A stretch of DNA of 64,000 bases from Polyangiaceae bacterium (GCA_025936115.1 JAICTZ010000006.1:186001-250000); one strand, 5' to 3'; numbered from the stretch's first letter, positions 8,691 to 18,328 are shown. Numbers and translations are program-made. The notes: a model not told the origin generated them from the letters alone.

Positions 8691-10265
8691 GTGAGCTTGC
8701 GACAAGACATTCTCTCGCGCGGCAAGAAGGCGTTGTTCAGTCCTCGGCTCATGCGCATCGTCTCCGACGATCGCGTGATGCGCGCGGCGGAAGGCTTGAT
8801 GGACGCGCGCTCGCGCGTGCGCGACGCCTGGAAGGTCCTCACGAGCGGCTACGAGCTGCCGAACGTCGATCCGGCCCTCGACGAAAACGTCGGCGAACGC
8901 CTCACGACGCGCAGTGCGACGGACGAGCCGCACGCCCCCGCGCGCACCAACGGCCACGCCGTGAACGGAGCCAACGGCGCGAACGGCGCCGCCACCGTCG
9001 AGGGCTCGTCCGACATGGACGAGTCGATGAAGGAGCGCAACTCGCTCTCGAGCATCGGCGGCAAAGACGTTTTCGAGAAGTCCCGCAAGTTCATGGCGGC
9101 CGACAACGCGCGCAAGATCGGGATCTACCCGTTCTTCCGCCCGCTCGATCTCAACGACGGGCCGGAGGCGGTGATCGACGGCCGGCGCGTGATCATGCTC
9201 GGCTCGAACAACTACCTCGGCCTCACGACGCACCCGAAGGTACGCGACGCCGCCAAGGAAGCGATCGATCGCTTCGGCACGAGCATGACCGGCTCGCGCC
9301 TCGTGAACGGCTCGATGAAGATGCACGAGGAGTTCGAGTCGAAGCTCGCCGCCTGGATGGGCAAGGAGAGCGCGCTCGTCTTCACCACGGGCTACCAGGT
9401 GAACCTCGCCACCTGCGCGGCGCTGCTCAGCAACAAATCGAGCGTCGCCGTGATCGACCGCAACGTGCACGCCTCCCTCTACGACGGCGCACGGCTCGGC
9501 CAGGCCGCGGGCGCGCGCCTCGTGCGTTACAAGCACAACGACGCCGACGCGCTCGACAAGATCCTCGAGAAGCTCGGCGCCGACGAAGGCGCCTTCGTCA
9601 TCACCGACGGCGTCTTCAGCGCCGAGGGTGAAATCGCTCACCTCGATCAAATCGTACCGATCGTGAAGAAGCACGGCGCCCGGCTCTTCGTCGACGACGC
9701 GCACGCGCTCGGTGTCATCGGCCCCGGCGGCCGCGGCACGCCGGCGCTCTTCGGCTTGCAAGACCAGGTCGATCTCGTCGGTGGCACCTTCTCGAAATCG
9801 CTCGCCAGCATCGGCGGCTGGCTCGTGGGCGAGCGCAAGGTGCTCGACTACATCCGCCATTTCGCGCCCTCCTTCATGTTCGCCGCCGCAGCGTCTCCGC
9901 CGAGCGTCGCGGCCGCCATGGCCGCGTTCGAGGTGATGCAGGAGGAGGGGTGGCGCATCGACAAGCTGCGCGAAAACTTCACCTACATGCGCGACCAGCT
10001 GCGCGGCATGGGCTTCGAGCTCGGTCACACGCAAACGGCCGTGATCCCCATCTTCATTCGCCAAGACCTGCGCACGATCCGTATGTGGCGCGAGCTCTTG
10101 GACGAGCACGGCGTCTACACGAACCCCTTCATCTCCCCCGGCGTCCCGCCGAAGAGCGCGATGCTGCGCACGAGCTACATGGCGACGCACGAGCGGCACC
10201 ACCTCGATCGCGCGCTCGAGGCCTTCCGCGCCGTCGGCAAGAAGTACGGCGTGATTTCCGGCTGA
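8691..10265 (+). CDS. spt: serine palmitoyltransferase-like alpha-oxoamine synthase with N-terminal extension
   Basis: A 524-residue PLP enzyme of the alpha-oxoamine synthase family. It should condense serine with a long acyl thioester to give 3-ketosphinganine. Family motifs start only near residue 150: MLGSNNYLG, DRNVHASLYDGARL, VDDAHALGVIG and the PLP lysine in GTFSKSLASIGG (Lys369). The family is normally about 400 residues. The extra ~115 N-terminal residues are a basic helical part (SPRLMRIVSDDRVMRAAEGLMDARSR, read as two pieces around D-D) and an NGHAVNGANGANGA linker. The two following genes match ceramide synthase and ceramide reductase, which favours Spt over BioF or Kbl. Confidence 0.85.
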   Translation: MSLRQDILSRGKKALFSPRLMRIVSDDRVMRAAEGLMDARSRVRDAWKVLTSGYELPNVDPALDENVGERLTTRSATDEPHAPARTNGHAVNGANGANGAATVEGSSDMDESMKERNSLSSIGGKDVFEKSRKFMAADNARKIGIYPFFRPLDLNDGPEAVIDGRRVIMLGSNNYLGLTTHPKVRDAAKEAIDRFGTSMTGSRLVNGSMKMHEEFESKLAAWMGKESALVFTTGYQVNLATCAALLSNKSSVAVIDRNVHASLYDGARLGQAAGARLVRYKHNDADALDKILEKLGADEGAFVITDGVFSAEGEIAHLDQIVPIVKKHGARLFVDDAHALGVIGPGGRGTPALFGLQDQVDLVGGTFSKSLASIGGWLVGERKVLDYIRHFAPSFMFAAAASPPSVAAAMAAFEVMQEEGWRIDKLRENFTYMRDQLRGMGFELGHTQTAVIPIFIRQDLRTIRMWRELLDEHGVYTNPFISPGVPPKSAMLRTSYMATHERHHLDRALEAFRAVGKKYGVISG

Positions 10266-10320
10266 CGCACCGGCGTCCGAGTTGACGCAACCGGCCGAGC
10301 GAGGTTACCTCCGGCGCGGC

Positions 10321-11448
10321 ATGAGCGTCGAGATCAGACACACGGCCCTCGGCGGGAAGCTCGAACCCTTCCTCGAGGTCGTCTCCTACATCTATCGGAA
10401 CGATCCGAACTACGTGCGGGCGCTCGACTTCGACATGAAGCAGCGGCTCAGCAAGAAGAACCCCTTCTTCGAACACGCCGAAGGCGTCGTGCTCACCGCG
10501 CACCGGAACGGCTTCTGCGTCGGCCGCGCCACGGCGCAAATCGACCGCGCGCACCTCGCGCTCCACCGCGACGATGCCGGCTTTTTCGGCTTCTTCGATA
10601 CCATCGCCGACCAAGAGGTCGCGGGGGCGCTGCTCGAGGCCGCCGCGGCGTGGCTGCGCGAACGCGGCATGAAGCGCATGCGCGGCCCGATTTCGCTCGG
10701 CATCAACGAGGAGCTCGGCTGCCTCGTCGACGGCTTCGACACGCCGCCCATGATCCTGATGCAGCACCACCTGCCCTACCAGGGCGGGCTCATCGAGCAG
10801 GCCGGCCTCGCGAAGCTCAAGGATTTCTACGCCTGGCGCTACGTGGTCGGCGACCTCCCGACCCGCGCGCAGAAGGCACACGACGAAATCGAGGCGCTGC
10901 CCGAGGTGAAGTCGCGCCACATCGACATGAAGAATTTCGAGCGCGATTTACGCATCGTGGTCGATGTCTTCAACGACGCCTGGAGCGACAACTGGTCGTT
11001 CGTGCCCTACTCCGAGGCCGAGGTCATGCGCATGGGCGAGGAGCTGAAGCTCATCGCGATCCCGGCGCTCTCGTACATCACCGAGGTCGACGGCGAGCCC
11101 GCCGCCGTGGCCGTGGCGCTGCCGAACGTCAACGAAGTCATCCGCGATCTCGACGGCAAGCTGCTACCGACGGGGCTTGCGAAGTTGCTCTGGCGCCTCA
11201 AGGTCGTGGGGCCGAAGACCGCGCGGCTCGCGCTGCTCGGCATCCGTAAGAAATACCGCGGCGTGCGCAAGTACGCGGGCCTCAGCACCTACATCTACGC
11301 GAAGATGAACCGCGCCGGCCGCGACGTCGGCATTCAGTGGGGCGAGCTCTCCTGGACCGACGAGGACAACGCGCCCGTCAACGTCGGCATCCGCTTCATG
11401 GGCGGCAAGATCTACAAGCGCTACCGCGTGTACGAGCGCGCGCTGTAA
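10321..11448 (+). CDS. bcerS: bacterial ceramide synthase-like GNAT N-acyltransferase
   Basis: A 375-residue protein of the GNAT-fold family that includes the Caulobacter ceramide synthase. It would N-acylate the sphingoid base. Distinctive stretches are FFGFFDT, MRGPISLGINEELG, LVDGFDTPPMILM and HHLPYQGGLIEQAGL, with a second GNAT half after residue 200 (DAWSDNWSFVPYSEAE). ATG at 10321 is chosen over an in-frame TTG at 10282, because family similarity starts at MSVEIRH. It is 55 bp after spt and 37 bp before the reductase gene. The assignment rests on family pattern plus gene context. Confidence 0.8.
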   Translation: MSVEIRHTALGGKLEPFLEVVSYIYRNDPNYVRALDFDMKQRLSKKNPFFEHAEGVVLTAHRNGFCVGRATAQIDRAHLALHRDDAGFFGFFDTIADQEVAGALLEAAAAWLRERGMKRMRGPISLGINEELGCLVDGFDTPPMILMQHHLPYQGGLIEQAGLAKLKDFYAWRYVVGDLPTRAQKAHDEIEALPEVKSRHIDMKNFERDLRIVVDVFNDAWSDNWSFVPYSEAEVMRMGEELKLIAIPALSYITEVDGEPAAVAVALPNVNEVIRDLDGKLLPTGLAKLLWRLKVVGPKTARLALLGIRKKYRGVRKYAGLSTYIYAKMNRAGRDVGIQWGELSWTDEDNAPVNVGIRFMGGKIYKRYRVYERAL

Positions 11449-11485
11449 TCCCGAGATCACACCCGATGACCCCCAAGGTTCGAAC

Positions 11486-12472
11486 ATGACCGTGCTCGTC
11501 ACGGGCGGCAGCGGCTTTCTCGGCTCGCACGTCGTCGAGCGGCTCGCGCGCGCCGGACGCCCCGTGCGCGCCCTCGTGCGCACGAGCAGCGACACGCGCT
11601 TTTTGCGTTCGCTCCCGGGCGTCGAGCTCGTGGAGGGCGCGATCGACGATCTGGCGAGCGTACGGCGCGCAGCGACGGGCGTGAGCGGCATCGTGCACGC
11701 CGCGGGCCTCGTGAAGGCGCGCAGCACCGACGAATTCATGCGCGTCAATCGCGGCGGCACGGAGAACCTGCTCGACGCCGCGCTCGAGAACAAGGCGACC
11801 GTGCGCCGTTTCGTGCTCGTCTCGAGCTTGGCTGCGCTGCGTCCGAGCGACGCGAGCGGCGCGCCCATTCCCGAAGACGCCGAGCCGCGCCCGGTCACCG
11901 ACTACGGCAAGAGCAAGCTTGCCGCCGAGCGCGCCGCGCAGGCGCGCAAAGGCGACGTGAGCCTCGTGATCTTGCGCCCGCCCGCGATTTACGGCCCGCG
12001 CGACCGCGAAATCCTCGCGTTCTTCAAGTCGATCAAGCTCGGCGTGCTGCCGCTGCTCGGCTCGACCCAGAACCGTCTCAGCATGATCTACGGCAGCGAC
12101 TGCGCGGCGGCGTGCATTGCGGCACTCGATCGCGACGTGCCGAGCGGCTCGACCTATCACGTCGACGACGGCAGCGTGCACACGCTCGAAGAGCTCATCA
12201 TGTTCGCCGAGGCGGCCATGGGCCAGAAAGCCAAATTCCGGTTCCACCTGCCGCGCCGCCTCGTCCAAACGGCAGCGTTCGGCGCCGAGCTCTACGGTCG
12301 CGCCACCAACCGCGCCGTGATGCTCACGCGCGACAAGCTGAACGAGCTCTTCGAGCAGTGGGTGTGCGACAGCACGCGTGCCCGGCGCGAGCTCGCTTGG
12401 AACCCGGAGGTCGGCTTCGAAGAGGGAGTGAAGCGGACGATGGCGTTCTATCGCGAAGCGGGCTGGCTGTAA
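11486..12472 (+). CDS. cerR: NAD-dependent epimerase/dehydratase-family ceramide reductase
   Basis: A 328-residue extended short-chain dehydrogenase. The dinucleotide loop TGGSGFLGSHV is at the N-terminus and the catalytic pair is in DYGKSK (about residues 140-145). In the bacterial ceramide pathway (Spt, bCerS, CerR) this family reduces the 3-keto group. Without the two preceding genes it could only be called a sugar or steroid-type SDR. It ends the three-gene unit; the next gene is 274 bp away behind its own control region. Confidence 0.78.
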   Translation: MTVLVTGGSGFLGSHVVERLARAGRPVRALVRTSSDTRFLRSLPGVELVEGAIDDLASVRRAATGVSGIVHAAGLVKARSTDEFMRVNRGGTENLLDAALENKATVRRFVLVSSLAALRPSDASGAPIPEDAEPRPVTDYGKSKLAAERAAQARKGDVSLVILRPPAIYGPRDREILAFFKSIKLGVLPLLGSTQNRLSMIYGSDCAAACIAALDRDVPSGSTYHVDDGSVHTLEELIMFAEAAMGQKAKFRFHLPRRLVQTAAFGAELYGRATNRAVMLTRDKLNELFEQWVCDSTRARRELAWNPEVGFEEGVKRTMAFYREAGWL

Positions 12473-12675
12473 GTTCTGGGCGCCCGGCCGGGCGCCGCTC
12501 GTGACGGTGACGGCGACACGCGTTCGTCATGAAAATTGCCGATGCAGCCATACTGAAAGACGTTGGTTCGTCGGCGTTTGTTCGCGGGAAGCGCGCGCCG
12601 AGTCCGCTCGTGACGGTGAAAAGTCGACCACGGCGGAACATCGCAAGCCGCCGCAGGCTCTGAGCTTTCCGCCAC

Positions 12676-12702
12676 GTCACATGTATGTCACTGGACTGTG
12701 AC
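12676..12702 (+). promoter_or_regulatory. candidate Pho box (PhoB/PhoP-type direct repeats)
   Basis: GTCAC at 12676, GTCAC at 12687 and GTGAC at 12698 are spaced exactly 11 bp apart, one helical turn, as in PhoB boxes. The site ends 44 bp before the phoU start and lies in the only sizeable gap ahead of the Pst operon. The rest of the gap (12473-12675) shows no gene. Confidence 0.5.
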
Positions 12703-12746
12703 CCGTGGATCGGTGAAGTAGTCGCCGAAATCAGTCGCGGACCGGC

Positions 12747-13838
12747 ATGCCCCACTTCGAGGAAACCCTCCAGCGCGACATCGACCGCATCCGCCGCAAG
12801 GTGCGCGAGATGGCCGGGCTCTGCGGCATGGCGCTCGAGGGCTGCCTGCACGCGCTCGCCGACAAGAACCGGCAGCTCGCCTACTCGGTCATCATCCGCG
12901 ACCAGCGCATCGACGAGCTCGAAAAGGAGATCGACCGGCTCTGCCTCGAGTTCATCGTGCGCCAGCAGCCGGTCGCCGGAACGCTCCGCTTCGCCTACGT
13001 CACGATCAAGATCAACTCGGAGCTCGAGCGCGTCGGCGACTACGCCGAGAGCTTTGCGCGTCAGATCCTGCAGCTCTCGAGCATGAACGTCACGCTGCCG
13101 ATCGAGCGCTACCAAGAGATCGCGGCCATCGCGATCCCCATGTTCCACAGCGCGGTCGAGGCGTTCCTCGCTCAGGACACGGCGCTCGCGCGCAAAACGA
13201 TGGAGGCGGAGGAAAAAGTCGACCGCCTGCGGCACGCGCTGAACGCGGAGATCCTCGAGCTCAGCCAGGAGCAGAAGGTGCCGCTCGCCGCCGTGGCGCC
13301 GCTGATGACGATCGTGAACCGGCTCGAGCGCGTCGCCGATCAGGCGAAGAGCATCTGCCAAGAGACGCTCTACATGTGCACCGGCGAGTACGTGAAGCAC
13401 ACCGGCAGCGAGGTGATCCGCGTGCTCTTCGTCGACGAGCACGACGCGTGCAAGAGCCAGATGGCAGCGGCCATCGGATCATCGCTCAAGCAGCCGAAGT
13501 TCGTGTTCACGAGCGCGGGCCTCGAACGCCGGCCGCTCGATCCCAAGACCGTCGAGTTCTTGGCGGGGCGCGGCATGGATATCTCGCTGCAGACGCCGAA
13601 GACGGTCGATCAGGTGCCGCACTTCGACCACTACCAGGTGATGATCGCGCTCACCAAAGCGGCGCAGCGCGTGTTTCCGCCGCCGCCCACCAAGGCCGTG
13701 GTGCTCGATTGGAGCATCGCCGATCCTTCGGAAGTGCGGGGTGAGCCCGACGTGGTCGAGAAGGCTTACGCGGAGACGTTCGACTACCTGAAAGCGCACA
13801 TCCGCGACCTGGTCGAGGCCGTGCTCGGCGACGGATAG
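12747..13838 (+). CDS. phoU: PhoU fused to a degenerate ArsC/LMW-phosphatase domain
   Basis: A 363-residue fusion. Residues 1-220 are a two-repeat PhoU helical bundle (SELERVGDYAES and NRLERVADQAKS are the metal-binding repeats). PhoU couples the Pst transporter to the phosphate sensor kinase. Residues 225-360 resemble arsenate reductase/LMW tyrosine phosphatase: VLFVDEHDACKSQMAAA aligns with the P-loop, and a WSIADPSEVRGEP stretch resembles the acid loop. The P-loop Cys is Asp230 and the essential Arg is Lys236, so Cx5R has become Dx5K; catalysis is unlikely. It is first in the operon, 9 bp before pstS, whereas phoU is commonly last. Confidence 0.88.
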   Translation: MPHFEETLQRDIDRIRRKVREMAGLCGMALEGCLHALADKNRQLAYSVIIRDQRIDELEKEIDRLCLEFIVRQQPVAGTLRFAYVTIKINSELERVGDYAESFARQILQLSSMNVTLPIERYQEIAAIAIPMFHSAVEAFLAQDTALARKTMEAEEKVDRLRHALNAEILELSQEQKVPLAAVAPLMTIVNRLERVADQAKSICQETLYMCTGEYVKHTGSEVIRVLFVDEHDACKSQMAAAIGSSLKQPKFVFTSAGLERRPLDPKTVEFLAGRGMDISLQTPKTVDQVPHFDHYQVMIALTKAAQRVFPPPPTKAVVLDWSIADPSEVRGEPDVVEKAYAETFDYLKAHIRDLVEAVLGDG

Positions 13839-13847
13839 AGGAAGAGC

Positions 13848-14807
13848 ATGCAAATCTCCCCGTTCACGTTCAGCTTCGGTCAGGGCCTCGCGCGGCTGGG
13901 CGCTTTCCTGTCGCTCACCCTGCTCGCGCTCGCGCTCGGCGCCGGCTGCAAGAAGAAGACGGAGCAGTCGCCGGAAGGCGGCTCGGCGAACGGCAGCGCG
14001 CCCGCGCGAAAGCAATCGATTCAGAACATCGGCTCGGACACGATGGTGAACCTCGCGCAGGCATGGGCCGAGGAGTACGCGAACGTCGACCCGGCGATCT
14101 CGATCGAGGTGTCGGGCGGCGGCTCCGGCGTCGGCATCGCCGCGCTCATCAACAAGACGGCCGATATCGCGAACGCGAGCCGCAAGCTCGAGCCGGAAGA
14201 GGAACAGAAGGCCAAAGCGAGCACGGGGCAGACACCGTCGGAATTCGTCGTCGGTTTCGACGGCCTCGCCGTCTACGTCAACAAGTCCAATCCGCTCGAC
14301 TCGATCAGCCTCGAGGAGCTCAGCGACATCTACCGTGAAGACGGCAAGCTCACGAAGTGGTCGGATCTCGGCGTGAAAGCGATCCCGGGCGCGAGGAGCG
14401 ACGACATCATCCGCGTGAGCCGCCAGAACAACTCCGGCTCGTACCAATACTTTCGCGAAACCGTGGTCGGGAAGAAGAACGACTTCAAGTCGGGGTCGCT
14501 CGACATGAACGGCTCGAAAGACGTGGTCGAGCAGGTCGGCAAGACGCCGGGGGCCATCGGGTACAGCGGCCTCGGCTACGCCACGCCCGACGTGAAGATC
14601 CTCAAGGTTTCGAAGACCAAGGGACAACCCGGCGTCGTCCCGAGCATCGCGACCGTGCACGACAAGAGCTACCCGATCTCGCGTCCGCTCTTTATGTATA
14701 CGCCCGGAGCGCCCACAGCCGCCGTGAAGAAGTACCTCGATTGGATCATGTCCGACGCAGGGCAGAAGATCGTGGAGAAAACCGGCTACGTGCCGCTCCC
14801 GAAGTAA
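13848..14807 (+). CDS. pstS: phosphate-binding lipoprotein PstS
   Basis: A 319-residue periplasmic phosphate-binding component. The lipobox LGAGC comes after a hydrophobic signal, then a Ser/Gly-rich linker. Ligand-site segments are visible: QNIGSDTM, the glycine-rich VSGGGSGVG, and RQNNSGSYQYF. A purine-rich GAGGAAGAG just before the ATG is one of the clearest ribosome binding sites in the window. It lies directly between phoU and pstC. Confidence 0.93.
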   Translation: MQISPFTFSFGQGLARLGAFLSLTLLALALGAGCKKKTEQSPEGGSANGSAPARKQSIQNIGSDTMVNLAQAWAEEYANVDPAISIEVSGGGSGVGIAALINKTADIANASRKLEPEEEQKAKASTGQTPSEFVVGFDGLAVYVNKSNPLDSISLEELSDIYREDGKLTKWSDLGVKAIPGARSDDIIRVSRQNNSGSYQYFRETVVGKKNDFKSGSLDMNGSKDVVEQVGKTPGAIGYSGLGYATPDVKILKVSKTKGQPGVVPSIATVHDKSYPISRPLFMYTPGAPTAAVKKYLDWIMSDAGQKIVEKTGYVPLPK

Positions 14808-14816
14808 GCGAGCTCC

Positions 14817-15791
14817 ATGGACCAACAGGCGATGAACCTGCCTCCCGCGCCCGTCGCCGGCACGCGACCGCTCAGCGTGTCGACGGGGAGTCCGCGCGGG
14901 CCGCGCCGGAGCCGCGCGGCCGTGCTCGGCGAAAGCGTGCTCGAGTGGGTGATTCGCCTGTGCGGCATCAGCGCCATTCTCTTCGTCTTCGGGATCTTCT
15001 TCTTCGTCCTGCGGGAGGGCGTGGGGTTCCTCTTCGGCGGCCTCAAGCTCGGCGAGTTCTTCTTCTCGACCGAGTGGTACCCGACGTCGCTCTCGAACGT
15101 GCGTTACGGCGTGCTGGCGCTCATCGTCGGCACGTTCAGCGTCACCGGGCTCGCCATGCTCATCGCCGTGCCGTTCGGGCTCGGCGCGGCCATCTTCGTC
15201 TCGGAGTTTTGTAGCGACCGTTGGCGCGAAGGGCTCAAGATCTTGATCGAGCTGCTCGCGGCGATTCCCTCCGTGGTGTGGGGCTTCATCGGCATCTCGG
15301 TGATGAACCCGCTGATTCAGGAGGTGTTCCACGTGCCGGTCGGCTTGAACGTGCTGAACGGCGCGCTCCTGCTCGCGCTCATGAGCGTGCCGATCATGGT
15401 GAGCATCGGGGAGGACGCGCTCAAGGCCGTGCCCGACTCGTTCCGCGAGGCTTCGCTCGCCATGGGCGCCACGCGCTGGCAGACGGTGCGCCGCGTGCTC
15501 TTGCCGGCGGCGAAAAACGGGCTGCTCGCTGCGATTTTGCTCGGTGTCGGGCGCGCCGTCGGCGAGACGATGGCCGTCTTGATGGCGACCGGCCACGCCG
15601 TCAACATTCCGAAGAGCCCGTTCGACCCGGTGCGGACGCTGACTGCGACCATCGCCGCGGAGCTCGGCGAGGCTTCGGTCGGTTCGCCGCACTACCAGGT
15701 GCTCTTCATCATCGGCATCCTGCTCTTCACCATCACGTTCGCCGTGAATCTCGTGGCCGATCTCGTGGTGAAAGGGACGGCCAAGGGCTGA
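14817..15791 (+). CDS. pstC: phosphate ABC transporter permease PstC
   Basis: A 324-residue permease of the PstC family with about six membrane segments. The cytoplasmic EAA-type loop that contacts the ATPase is EASLAMGATRWQTVRR near residues 210-225. The extra N-terminal ~35 residues are Pro/Arg-rich and cytoplasmic. It is 9 bp after pstS and 4 bp before pstA. Confidence 0.93.
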   Translation: MDQQAMNLPPAPVAGTRPLSVSTGSPRGPRRSRAAVLGESVLEWVIRLCGISAILFVFGIFFFVLREGVGFLFGGLKLGEFFFSTEWYPTSLSNVRYGVLALIVGTFSVTGLAMLIAVPFGLGAAIFVSEFCSDRWREGLKILIELLAAIPSVVWGFIGISVMNPLIQEVFHVPVGLNVLNGALLLALMSVPIMVSIGEDALKAVPDSFREASLAMGATRWQTVRRVLLPAAKNGLLAAILLGVGRAVGETMAVLMATGHAVNIPKSPFDPVRTLTATIAAELGEASVGSPHYQVLFIIGILLFTITFAVNLVADLVVKGTAKG

Positions 15792-15795
15792 TCAG

Positions 15796-16688
<893 letters not shown>

Positions 16689-16689
<1 letters not shown>

Positions 16690-17486
16690 TGCTCGCGCCG
16701 TCGGTCCCGCCGCCGCCCGTTCGCCCCCGCCACCCGCCGAAGATCCAGGTCCGTGACCTGAGGCTCAGCTACGGCGGGCAGGAAGCCATTCGCGGCATCT
16801 CGTTCGACGTCGACCGCAACGACGTCTTCGCCATCATCGGGCCCGCGCAGTCGGGCAAGAGCTCGCTGCTCAAGTGCCTGAACCGCACCATCGAGCTCGT
16901 GCCGGGCGCCAAGCAGTCGGGGACGATCACGATCGACGGCTTGAACGTCGACGAGCTACCGAGCGTCTACAACTTGCGCCGCCGCGTCGGCATGGTAGCG
17001 CCGCTGCCCGTCGGCTTACCGCTCAGCATCTTCGACAACGTCGCGTTCGCGCCCCGAGCGGCCGGATTCAAGGACAAGCACGAGCTCGCCGCGCTCGTCG
17101 AGCAGTGCTTGCGACAAGCCGCGCTCTGGGACGAGGTGAAAGACCGCCTGCACACGCTCGGCACCAAGCTCTCGGGCGGCCAGCAGCAACGGCTCACGAT
17201 CGCGCGCGCCCTCTCGCACGAGCCCGAAATCCTCTGCCTCGACGAGTTTTCGATCGCGATCGATCCGGTCACGACGATGCGCATCGAAGACGTGCTGAAA
17301 GAGCTCAAGCAGCGCATGACGATCGTGCTCGTGACGAACCTCGTGCAGCAGGCGCGGCGGCTCGCGAGCCGCACGATGTTCCTGTGGAACGGCGAGATCG
17401 TCGAAGAAGGGCCGACCGACGTGCTCTTCTCCGACGAACCGCAATCGCGCAAGACCTACGACTACGTGAACGGCATCTTCGGATGA
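16689..17486 (+). CDS. pstB1: PstB-like ATPase A (intact signature, degenerate Q-loop, Walker B and switch His)
   Basis: A 265-residue ABC ATPase. Walker A is GPAQSGKSS (Lys57) and the signature is a perfect LSGGQQQR (161-168). Several nucleotide-site residues are changed. The Q-loop is GMVAP, with Pro105 where Gln is expected. After Walker B the usual EP is EF (Glu186-Phe187) and the D-loop reads IAID. The switch His is Asn217 (VTNLVQQA). It should therefore lend its signature to the partner but be poor at hydrolysis in its own site. ATG overlaps the pstA stop; an in-frame GTG lies one codon upstream. Confidence 0.85.
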
Positions 17487-18283
17487 CGGTAGCGACCGCA
17501 AGCGCGGCGACCGACCAAGAAGGCACGGGCATCGAGACCCGCGAGCTCTGCCTCTGGTACGGCGATTTCCAGGCGCTTCGCAGCGTCACGCTCTCGATCC
17601 GGCGCGGGCTCATCACGTCGCTCATCGGCCCGTCGGGCTGCGGCAAAACGACGCTGCTCCGCTGCTTCAACCGGGTGAACGAGCGCTACGGTTACGTGCG
17701 CACCACGGGCGAAATCCGCATCCACGGCAAGAACATCTACGACCCCGACGTTTCGCTGGTCGAGCTCCGCAAGTCGATCGGCATGGTGTTCCAGCGCCCG
17801 AACCCGCTGCCGCTGTCCATTTACGAAAATGTCGTGTTCGGCCTACGCATCCACCGTCCGCGTTCCGAGCTCGGCAAGACCAAGCTCGACGAAGCCGTCG
17901 AGCGGGCGCTCGGGGAAGTCGGCCTCTGGCACGCGCTCAAGGACCGTCTGAAATCGCCGGCGACCGAGCTCCAGCTCGAGCAACAACAGAAGCTCTGCAT
18001 CGCGCGCCTGATCCCCACCGAGCCCGAAGTGATTCTGATGGACGAGCCCTGCTCGGCGCTCGACGTCGAGGGCACGCGCGCGATCGAAGAGCTCATGTGG
18101 AGCTTGCGCGGCCGCTACACGATCGTGATCGTCACGCACAACATGGCGCAGGCCCGCCGCGCGAGCGACGAAAGCATCTTCATGCTCCTCGGTGAAATCG
18201 TCGAGCACCGCCGCACCGAAGACCTCTTCTTGAACCCGAGGGACCAGCGCACGGCGGAGTACGTCGAGGGACGCTACGGGTAA
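17483..18283 (+). CDS. pstB2: PstB-like ATPase B (canonical nucleotide site, degenerate signature)
   Basis: A 266-residue PstB-family ATPase. Walker A GPSGCGKTT (Lys55), Q-loop GMVFQRPNP (Gln104), Walker B VILMDEPCSALD (Glu188) and switch His219 (VTHNMAQA) are all canonical. The signature LSGGQ is replaced by LQLEQ (163-167), followed by QQKLCIAR. The defects are the mirror image of those in the preceding gene, so the pair is predicted to work as an obligate heterodimer. Its ATG overlaps the stop of the first pstB. It is last in the operon. Confidence 0.85.
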   Translation: MTVATASAATDQEGTGIETRELCLWYGDFQALRSVTLSIRRGLITSLIGPSGCGKTTLLRCFNRVNERYGYVRTTGEIRIHGKNIYDPDVSLVELRKSIGMVFQRPNPLPLSIYENVVFGLRIHRPRSELGKTKLDEAVERALGEVGLWHALKDRLKSPATELQLEQQQKLCIARLIPTEPEVILMDEPCSALDVEGTRAIEELMWSLRGRYTIVIVTHNMAQARRASDESIFMLLGEIVEHRRTEDLFLNPRDQRTAEYVEGRYG

Positions 18284-18284
18284 T

Positions 18285-18305
18285 CACCGCAGCTGAGCTG
18301 CGGTG
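18285..18305 (+). terminator. perfect hairpin just after the Pst operon
   Basis: A 21-nt inverted repeat (CACCGCAGCT, one base, AGCTGCGGTG) starts 2 nt after the last pstB stop. There is no T-run after it, so it is a candidate 3' stabiliser or weak terminator rather than a textbook one. Confidence 0.4.
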
Positions 18306-18308
18306 TAA

Positions 18309-18328
18309 GCGCCCGCCGCTTTGGGCGC
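18309..18328 (+). terminator. second short hairpin after the Pst operon
   Basis: GCGCCC and GGGCGC flank an 8-nt loop immediately after the first hairpin. It also lacks a T-run. Confidence 0.3.

Noticed and set aside
7749..10202. Very long open frame on the minus strand opposite truA and spt
   Set aside because: High-GC antisense shadow: low-complexity Arg/Ala/Val composition and no homology, while the plus-strand genes have clear family motifs. The same applies to long antisense frames at 13479-15692, 23516-25243, 35506-37014 and 47877-49955.
8691..10265. Calling the alpha-oxoamine synthase BioF or Kbl
   Set aside because: The family motifs alone do not separate these, but the adjacent GNAT ceramide synthase-like and SDR genes favour Spt.
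10282..10320. Longer ceramide synthase-like protein starting at TTG 10282
   Set aside because: The extra 13 residues show no family similarity and ATG 10321 opens directly onto the conserved start.
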